From contig JBJEXX010000052.1 of NCBI GenBank assembly GCA_051886215.1, positions 1-17,489 of the forward strand: a DNA stretch of 17,489 nucleotides, written 5' to 3'. The stretch comes from JBJEXX01 sp051886215 (lineage in GTDB: Bacteria; Bacillota_I; Bacilli_A; RF39; UBA660). Below, in pieces: positions 12,597-17,489 of the stretch; the first letter of the stretch is position 1, and every line of letters starts with the position of its first letter. Under the pieces are notes generated by a model. It worked only from the letters and a program-made list of their open reading frames with translations, had not been told where the DNA came from and did no database searches. Made by a program: the position numbers and the translations under genes.

Positions 12597-14339
12597 TTAC
12601 ATCTTTTCAGGAACATTTATTCCTAAAATGTCTAATAATAATAAATTAGTATCTAACACTAACTTAGATAGCGTTAGCCATGATGCTTTTTGTTGTTCAT
12701 CTTTTTCTATTAAGATTTTGTTTTCAGAATAAAATTTATTGTAACTACTAGTTAATTTATATAAATAATCCGCAATTTCATTTAGTGATTTTATATTATA
12801 TGATTTTGTTAATACTTTTGGCAATTGTAATAAATTTAAAATTATGTTTTTCTCTGTTTCTGTAGAAAGTTTAGTGTATTCATTATATTTTATATTTTCA
12901 GTTTCTGCTTTTCTTAAAAGTGATTTTATTCTTACAGTAGAATATAGTAAATAAGGACCTGTTTTTCCTTCTATATCACTAAATTTTTCTGGCGAGAAAA
13001 TATAATCAGTACTTCTAAATGATAATAAATCAGCATATTTTAAAGCTGCGATAGCAATTGTATTGGCTGTTTCTTCTATATTATCTGATTGACCTTGTTC
13101 TGTTTTCTTAAGAGTAGTTTGATATATTATATCAATTAATTTATCAAGGGTCATTACGCCACCATCTCTAGTTTTAAATGGTTTACCATCTTCACCATTT
13201 ACTGTTCCAAATCCTAAAAATTCTAATTTTGTAGAATCTTTTACCAAATTACCTTTTTTTGCCGCTCTAAAAACTTGAGTGAAATGTAATTCTTGACGAT
13301 TGTCCGCAATGTACCAAATTTCATCTGGTGAAAATCTTTCCATTCTTGATTTAATAGAACCTAAATCTGTGGAAGCGTAAATATAAGCTCCATTACTTTT
13401 CTTTAATATTACTGGAGGTAATTCTTTACTATCTGTCTCTTCTGTAACATCCATTACTAAGGCATTCTCACTGATATAAGTTAAACCTTGATCAGCTAAA
13501 CTTTTTAATACCTCTGGAATTTCTTTTAAAGAATCCATTTCTCCTTCCCATAAATCAAAACTTGTATTTAACTTATCATATATTCTTTTTATTTCTTTTA
13601 GAGAAAGATCTTTTGTTTTTTGCCATAGTTTACTATAACCAATTTCTCCATTTTGTATTTTTAAAGTTATTTCTCTGGCTTGTTCTTTGTATTCCTCATC
13701 TTCTTTTGAACGTTTAGAAGCAGCTGGATAAATATCATTTAATTCATTTTCTGTGAAAGGAAGATCAAATTCTTCTCCATTATAATCATCTTTAAAACAT
13801 ATAAGATCACTATATCTTTCTTTTATTTCTAAACATACTAAACCAGCTTGAGCTCCAAAATCTCCCAAATGAACATCGGCAATCGTTTTATGACCTAGTG
13901 TTTTAGCTAGACGTTTTAAGGCTTCTCCTATATCCGCACTTCTCAAATGACCTACATGCAATACTTTGGCGCAGTTTGCTCCACCATAATCTAAAAAAAT
14001 AGTTTTACTTTTTTCATAATCTATATTATTTTTTTTAATATCTACTATTTTATTTACAGAGTCTATTAAAAATTCATTTGTTAAAGTTAAGTTAATAAAA
14101 CCTGGTCCTGCGATATTAATATTAGTAAAACATGTTTCCTTTTGTAATTCTTCAACTATTTCTTCTGCGACAACTCTAGGATTTTTACCATTCTTTTTTC
14201 CAAGTGCCATCGCATCATTAATTTGATAATCTCCAAATTCTTTTCTTGAAGATGGTTGTAAAGTTACTTGTTCAATATCATATCCTAATTTTTTTATTAC
14301 TTCTAATATTTTTTCTTCTACTGTTTTTATGACACTCAT
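12597..14339 (-). CDS. argS: Arginyl-tRNA synthetase
   Basis: Class I aminoacyl-tRNA synthetase that charges tRNA-Arg in the cytoplasm. Length 580 aa is normal. The N-terminal tRNA-binding domain ends in the typical GPGFINLTL (79-87). The catalytic Rossmann fold carries the HIGH signature as HVGHLRSA (about 127-134) and the ArgS-specific GKPFKTRDGG in the position of KMSKS. A helical anticodon-binding domain fills the C-terminus. The ATG at 14339 overlaps the TGA of the upstream YwiB-like gene (ATGA), indicating tight coupling. No terminator is seen after the stop; rpoE has its own promoter in the gap. Confidence 0.97.
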   Translation of the reverse strand: MSVIKTVEEKILEVIKKLGYDIEQVTLQPSSRKEFGDYQINDAMALGKKNGKNPRVVAEEIVEELQKETCFTNINIAGPGFINLTLTNEFLIDSVNKIVDIKKNNIDYEKSKTIFLDYGGANCAKVLHVGHLRSADIGEALKRLAKTLGHKTIADVHLGDFGAQAGLVCLEIKERYSDLICFKDDYNGEEFDLPFTENELNDIYPAASKRSKEDEEYKEQAREITLKIQNGEIGYSKLWQKTKDLSLKEIKRIYDKLNTSFDLWEGEMDSLKEIPEVLKSLADQGLTYISENALVMDVTEETDSKELPPVILKKSNGAYIYASTDLGSIKSRMERFSPDEIWYIADNRQELHFTQVFRAAKKGNLVKDSTKLEFLGFGTVNGEDGKPFKTRDGGVMTLDKLIDIIYQTTLKKTEQGQSDNIEETANTIAIAALKYADLLSFRSTDYIFSPEKFSDIEGKTGPYLLYSTVRIKSLLRKAETENIKYNEYTKLSTETEKNIILNLLQLPKVLTKSYNIKSLNEIADYLYKLTSSYNKFYSENKILIEKDEQQKASWLTLSKLVLDTNLLLLDILGINVPEKM

Positions 14340-14701
14340 ACTTCTTCCTCCTTTATAAGTTCATATTCAAAAGTTTCTTCGCTATCTAATAATTCATACT
14401 TAACTAAAAATTTATTATTTTTTTTAACTATTTTTTTGGTTTTTAGATTAACTTTTACTGACTTATTTATATCTTTTAATAAAATATCACCAATACTAAT
14501 ATTATTATTTAAAAAGATATATTTCATATACATAAAATTGTTTTCTCTTATTAATATATTATCTTTTATATTTAATGTTACTTTTGTTTTATCTAATTCT
14601 TGATATTTTATTATTTCTTTGTCTTTTTGATATATCGCAGTATAAACATTTTTTAAAATTTGTTCATTATTTTTTATTTTAACTTTTATTCTTATTTTCA
14701 T
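14336..14701 (-). CDS. DUF1934 (YwiB-like) beta-barrel protein
   Basis: A 121-residue, Lys-rich, mostly beta-stranded protein with no membrane segment. It fits DUF1934/YwiB, a small lipocalin-like barrel family of unknown function. Alternating hydrophobic strands, the central YQELDKTKVTLNIK region and the late KYELLDSEETFEYEL strand resemble YwiB. The match is weak by eye, and the strongest support is context: ywiB sits immediately before argS in B. subtilis and relatives, as here with a 4-base overlap. The start is ATG 14701, since GGAGGA lies correctly upstream of it; the TTG at 14713 is part of that ribosome site. Confidence 0.72.
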   Translation of the reverse strand: MKIRIKVKIKNNEQILKNVYTAIYQKDKEIIKYQELDKTKVTLNIKDNILIRENNFMYMKYIFLNNNISIGDILLKDINKSVKVNLKTKKIVKKNNKFLVKYELLDSEETFEYELIKEEEV

Positions 14702-14730
14702 GGATTCCTCCAATACAAAAATCTACCAAA

Positions 14731-14739
14731 ATTATAGCA
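14731..14739 (-). promoter_or_regulatory. Extended -10 promoter of ywiB-argS
   Basis: On the minus strand TGCTATAAT (14739..14731) is a perfect extended -10. The -35 region (TGTACT at 17 bases) is poor, as is common when TGn is present. The transcript would start near 14724, 23 bases before the ATG. Confidence 0.6.
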
Positions 14740-14756
14740 CAACTATTTATTTTAGT

Positions 14757-14785
14757 ACATATTTTTTATTATTTTTTTCATACTA
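14757..14785 (+). promoter_or_regulatory. Candidate forespore sigma promoter of the PBP gene
   Basis: ACATA (14757-14761), 17 bases, then CATACTA (14779-14785). The -10 matches the sigma-G consensus exactly and the -35 at 4 of 5 bases. No good sigma-A pair is seen. In B. subtilis pbpG is a sigma-F gene. Inferred start about 14792, 15 bases before the ATG. Confidence 0.35.
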
Positions 14786-14806
14786 AAATTGAAAAGTGGT
14801 GATTTT

Positions 14807-16762
14807 ATGAAATTTTTTAAAAAAATGGGAAAATTTGCTTTATATTTATCTATAATTATAGGAGTTATTTTAATAGGATGTATTTTATATGTTAGATTAA
14901 CACCCACTATAGATATTAGTGATTCCAGTGGCATTACTTTATATGATAAAAATAATGAGGTTTTCTTTCAAGGAAATAGTACTAGTAAATGGATTGATTT
15001 AGATAAAATTAGTGATAATATAATAAACGCAACTATTTCTAGTGAAGATAAAAATTTTTATTCTCATCATGGATTTGATTTATTAAGAATAGCTAAAGCT
15101 ATGGTTACAAATATTAAAACTGGTTCAAAACAAGGTGCTTCTACTATATCTCAACAATATGTAAAAAATTTATATTTAGATTTTGACCAAACTTGGAAAA
15201 GAAAATGGGATGAAATGTGGCTTACTATGGAAATAGAGTCTCATTATTCTAAAGATGATATTTTAGAAGGTTATTTAAATACTATAAATTATGGCCATGG
15301 GATGTATGGAATAGAAAGCGCCAGTGAATTTTATTTTGGTAAAAGTGCATCACAATTATCTTTAGCAGAAGCCTCTATTTTAGCAGGTATTCCTAAAGCT
15401 CCAACATATTACTCTCCAATTAATGATTTTGAAGCGTCAAAAAAAAGACAAGCATATATTCTTAAAACAATGGTAGATAATGGTTACATAACAAAAGAAG
15501 AAAAGGAGAGTGCTTATAAAACAGAACTTAATATTAAAGGTGTAGATAATGAAGATAATATTTCTAGTTTGATGTATTATAAAGATGCGATTGTTGAAGA
15601 ATTAAAATCTTTAAATGTAGTTTCTAATTCTTTAATAGAATCAGGTGGTCTTAAAATATATACTAACTACGATTCTGAAGCCCAGAAAATATTAGAAGAT
15701 AATACAAAAGAAAATATCCCAGAAAGTTCTGAGATACAAACTGCTTCTATTATGATGAATCCTAATGATGGTTCTATTATTGCACTTGTAGGAGGAAGAG
15801 ATTATAATTTATCTTCGTTTAATAGAGCTATTAATTCAAAAAGGCAAGTAGGTTCAACTATGAAAGCTTTTCTATATTATGCGGCACTAGAAAACGGATT
15901 TACCGCATCAAGTTCTTTCATAAGTGAAGAAACAACTTTTACATTTGATGATAAAAGCACTTATTCACCTAAAAATTATAATAATAAATACGCAAATAAG
16001 GCTATTTCGATGGCTGCAGCAATATCTTACTCTGATAATATTTACGCAGTTAAAACTCACGAGTTTTTAGGAGAAGAAACTCTTGTTGAACTAGCTAAGA
16101 GAGTAGGTATTTCTTCCACCTTAGAAAAAGTTCCTTCTTTAGCTTTGGGCACTAGTGAGATGAGTCTAAAAGAGCTTGCCTTAGGATACGCAGCTTTTGC
16201 AAATAATGGTTACAAAGTTGATGCTCATCTTATTAAAAAGATAGAAAATAGTGAGGGGAATGTTATATATGAAAAGAAAAACGATAAAAATCAAGTATTA
16301 AATTCTAATTTAACATTTATTTTAAGTAATTTATTGACAGGTACTTATGATTCTTCGTTTGTTGATTATAATTATCCAACCGCAATTAACTTAGCTTCTA
16401 GAATGACACATACTTATGCTTTAAAAAGTGGGACAACTGAAACAGATAACATCTATATTGGCTACACTCCAGAGATATTAACCGCAGTTTGGTGTGGTTA
16501 TGATGATAATAGCGAGGTAAAGTCTTCTGAATATAAATACGCCCAAAATATTTGGTTGGAGTCTATGGAATCTTATTTACAAGATGAAGAAAATAGTTGG
16601 TATGAACAACCAAATGGTGTTGTGGGCGTTTTAGTTAATCCTATTACTGGACACCCCGCAACTGAAAATGATAAAAATAAAAAGATCTTCTATTACTTAA
16701 AAGGCAGTGAGCCTAGTAATGACGATCCTGTTTTTGATGAAATAGATAGTTCTAGTCAGTAA
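14807..16762 (+). CDS. pbpG: Class A penicillin-binding protein (PBP1a/PbpG-like)
   Basis: Bifunctional peptidoglycan synthase of 651 aa with an N-terminal membrane anchor (about 11-29). The glycosyltransferase (GT51) domain has the catalytic Glu E80 in ISSEDKNFYSHHG, then GASTISQQ (110-117), KRKWDEMWLTMEIE and GYLNTINYGHGMYGIESASEFYFGK split over 155-179. The transpeptidase domain has S350-TMK (SxxK), SDN (409-411, SxN) and KSG (540-542), so both activities should be intact. It is the only plus-strand gene and lies divergent from ywiB-argS, a neighbourhood recalling pbpG (PBP2d) in Bacillus, which acts in sporulation. General PBP1a is the alternative. The start is ATG 14807 after GTGGTGA; the TTG at 14789 lies in the promoter. 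The stop overlaps the convergent pduL end, with no terminator visible. Confidence 0.92.
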   Translation: MKFFKKMGKFALYLSIIIGVILIGCILYVRLTPTIDISDSSGITLYDKNNEVFFQGNSTSKWIDLDKISDNIINATISSEDKNFYSHHGFDLLRIAKAMVTNIKTGSKQGASTISQQYVKNLYLDFDQTWKRKWDEMWLTMEIESHYSKDDILEGYLNTINYGHGMYGIESASEFYFGKSASQLSLAEASILAGIPKAPTYYSPINDFEASKKRQAYILKTMVDNGYITKEEKESAYKTELNIKGVDNEDNISSLMYYKDAIVEELKSLNVVSNSLIESGGLKIYTNYDSEAQKILEDNTKENIPESSEIQTASIMMNPNDGSIIALVGGRDYNLSSFNRAINSKRQVGSTMKAFLYYAALENGFTASSSFISEETTFTFDDKSTYSPKNYNNKYANKAISMAAAISYSDNIYAVKTHEFLGEETLVELAKRVGISSTLEKVPSLALGTSEMSLKELALGYAAFANNGYKVDAHLIKKIENSEGNVIYEKKNDKNQVLNSNLTFILSNLLTGTYDSSFVDYNYPTAINLASRMTHTYALKSGTTETDNIYIGYTPEILTAVWCGYDDNSEVKSSEYKYAQNIWLESMESYLQDEENSWYEQPNGVVGVLVNPITGHPATENDKNKKIFYYLKGSEPSNDDPVFDEIDSSSQ

Positions 16763-17312
16763 TTATTTCTAACATATCTCCTGTTTTTAAAAGATTAGCA
16801 TTTGCATCATCTGTATCTAAATGAAGTTCAAGACTAGCTTCTTCACTTTCTTTTAAATAAACATTTTGAATAATTGATGCTTTTTCACCCTCTACTTTTA
16901 TACTTACAACATCTTTATTTAAACCATATTTTTCTCTTAATTCTTTTGTAATGTGAATATGACGATTTGCAATAATTCCACATTCTTTTGTCACTTCTCC
17001 ATATGGTCCAACTAAAGTAAGTACTGCTGAACCTTTTAAATCTCCTGATTCTCTAACCGGAGGTTTTACTCCTAAGGTAAAACTATCTGTTTTAGAAATT
17101 TCTGCTTGAGTATAGGAACGAATAGGTCCTAGAACTCTAACTTTTTTTATTGTGTTTTTTTCTGTTTTAATATCAACAAATAAATTTGAAGCATATTGCC
17201 CTGGTTGTACTAAATCTTTAATATTTTCCATTTTTTCATCTTTAAATAAAATTTTATAATCTTCACTATTTAAATGTACATGTCTATTTGAGACTCCTAA
17301 TAATACTTTCAT
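16752..17312 (-). CDS. pduL: PduL-type phosphate acyltransferase (phosphotransacetylase)
   Basis: Zinc-dependent phosphate propanoyl/acetyltransferase, unrelated in fold to Pta, that interconverts acyl-CoA and acyl phosphate. With acetyl-CoA it would feed acetate kinase for ATP in fermentation. All zinc ligands expected from the characterised enzyme are visible: H11 and H13 (SNRHVHL), E71 (TQAEIS), H118 and H120 (ANRHIH) and H164 (LELHLDTDDAN). At 186 aa it lacks the N-terminal targeting peptide of microcompartment PduL, and no shell genes are near, so it is probably cytosolic and acts on acetyl-CoA. The start is ATG 17312 with AAGGTGA; an upstream in-frame extension to 17414 would cross the promoter. 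Its end overlaps the PBP end by 11 bases. Confidence 0.93.
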   Translation of the reverse strand: MKVLLGVSNRHVHLNSEDYKILFKDEKMENIKDLVQPGQYASNLFVDIKTEKNTIKKVRVLGPIRSYTQAEISKTDSFTLGVKPPVRESGDLKGSAVLTLVGPYGEVTKECGIIANRHIHITKELREKYGLNKDVVSIKVEGEKASIIQNVYLKESEEASLELHLDTDDANANLLKTGDMLEIITD

Positions 17313-17328
17313 TTTAATCACCTTTATT

Positions 17329-17357
17329 AGTATAGTAAAAATAATTATATTTTTCAA
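17329..17357 (-). promoter_or_regulatory. Sigma-A-type promoter of pduL
   Basis: On the minus strand TTGAAA (17357..17352), a 17-base spacer and TATACT (17334..17329). Both hexamers match consensus at 5 of 6. The predicted start near 17322 falls at the ribosome site, giving a leader of about 11 bases. Confidence 0.65.
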
Positions 17358-17445
17358 TATTTTTACATAATATTTAACAGGAGACCAACTATGAATAGTC
17401 AATAGTTTTTGCAAAAAAATGAAAAATTTAAAATAAAAAAATTAT

Positions 17446-17489
17446 TGCACAGCAACGCACCGTAAGTGAGGGTACGGTTATGGATTCCT
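17446..17489. other. G+C-rich structured segment at the right edge, unassigned
   Basis: The last 44 bases are about half G+C, against roughly a quarter in the window, and are preceded by a very A+T-rich run. They contain a TTGC/GCAA mini-hairpin (17446-17456) and a perfect six-base inverted repeat ACCGTA/TACGGT (17459-17464, 17473-17478) with an 8-base loop. This suggests the beginning or end of a structured RNA continuing past the edge. On the plus strand the final bases resemble a tmRNA 5' end, but the match fails at the last two positions seen. The rest of the 17313-17445 interval holds the pduL promoter and nothing else I can support. Confidence 0.4.

Noticed and set aside
4320..14338. 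UGA read as tryptophan, as in Mollicutes
   Set aside because: TGA ends the SpoIIQ-like and YwiB-like genes at the expected lengths, one overlapping the argS start, and tryptophans in conserved motifs are TGG.
14702..14713. TTG start for the YwiB-like gene, and similarly TTG 6759 for the SGNH-fold gene
   Set aside because: In both cases the TTG is part of the GGAGG ribosome site serving an ATG 12 bases further on.
14789..14806. TTG start for the PBP
   Set aside because: It lies at the edge of the promoter with no ribosome site; ATG 14807 follows GTGGTGA.
14752..14934. Minus-strand 60-residue frame opposite the PBP start
   Set aside because: It overlaps the PBP coding start and divergent promoters; basic hydrophobic composition is what antisense of a membrane anchor gives.
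17384..17412. Four-codon plus-strand mini-ORF (MNSQ, stop) with AGGAG upstream, and a six-base hairpin AACTAT/ATAGTT with T tract over it
   Set aside because: No convincing plus-strand promoter precedes it and no gene follows in the window; short matches of this kind are common in A+T-rich DNA.
17313..17414. N-terminal extension of pduL by 34 residues
   Set aside because: The extension crosses a good TTGAAA-17-TATACT promoter, is hydrophobic and unlike PduL, and ATG 17312 has a proper AAGGTGA site.
17420..17489. C-terminal end of a minus-strand protein at the right edge
   Set aside because: Two minus-strand frames are open into the edge but give unrelated, Cys- and Phe-rich ends with no family match; composition suggests RNA rather than coding.

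Overview
The window looks like chromosome from a very AT-rich, Gram-positive, endospore-forming or formerly spore-forming member of the Bacilli, probably an uncultured gut lineage near the Erysipelotrichia/RF39/Mollicutes side. That placement is inference. It rests on strong A+T bias, an RNA polymerase delta subunit (a Bacilli trait), SpoIIR and a SpoIIQ-like protein, and peptidoglycan genes. TAA, TAG and TGA all end genes here (TGA for the SpoIIQ-like and YwiB-like genes), so the code is standard and UGA is not tryptophan. I see no mobile element, CRISPR array or tRNA.

Layout. Seventeen protein genes are supported. All are on the minus strand except one class A penicillin-binding protein (PBP) at 14807-16762. 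Going from the left: an AgrC/AgrA-like kinase-regulator pair (74-2063); a WecA/TagO-type glycosyl-1-phosphate transferase; an MreB/Mbl-like actin; a SpoIIQ-like LytM protein; a DUF1146 membrane protein (YwzB-like); rpiB; rpmE; a membrane-anchored SGNH-fold protein that has lost its catalytic residues; murA; class II fructose-bisphosphate aldolase; mntP; spoIIR; prmC; prfA; rpoE; argS; a DUF1934 protein (YwiB-like). Then come the divergent PBP and a convergent pduL. The right edge ends in about 45 bases of unusually G+C-rich, structured sequence.

How it fits together. From memory, most of the middle corresponds to a scattered region of the Bacillus subtilis chromosome (pbpG, ywiB-argS, rpoE, fbaA-murAB, rpmE, prfA-prmC-spoIIR, mntP, rpiB, ywzB, spoIIQ-mbl), packed here into about 13 kb. 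This supports weak homologies (YwiB, YwzB, SpoIIQ, PbpG). Functions divide into translation (argS, prfA, prmC, rpmE), transcription (rpoE), wall synthesis and shape (murA, PBP, mbl, tagO-like), central metabolism (fba, rpiB, pduL), metal efflux (mntP) and forespore-mother cell communication (spoIIR, spoIIQ-like, probably the PBP).

Regulatory text is readable. Housekeeping genes have sigma-A-type promoters, often with an extended -10 (TGn before the hexamer) and very short leaders. The three sporulation-linked genes instead have elements resembling forespore sigma-F/sigma-G promoters. Intrinsic terminators are short hairpins that usually include the stop codon of the gene they end. I found no clearly new multi-gene system. 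The most notable items are the pseudo-SGNH protein, the possible insulation of spoIIR from read-through, the degenerate MreB-like and LytM proteins, the stop-codon terminators, and the G+C-rich right edge.
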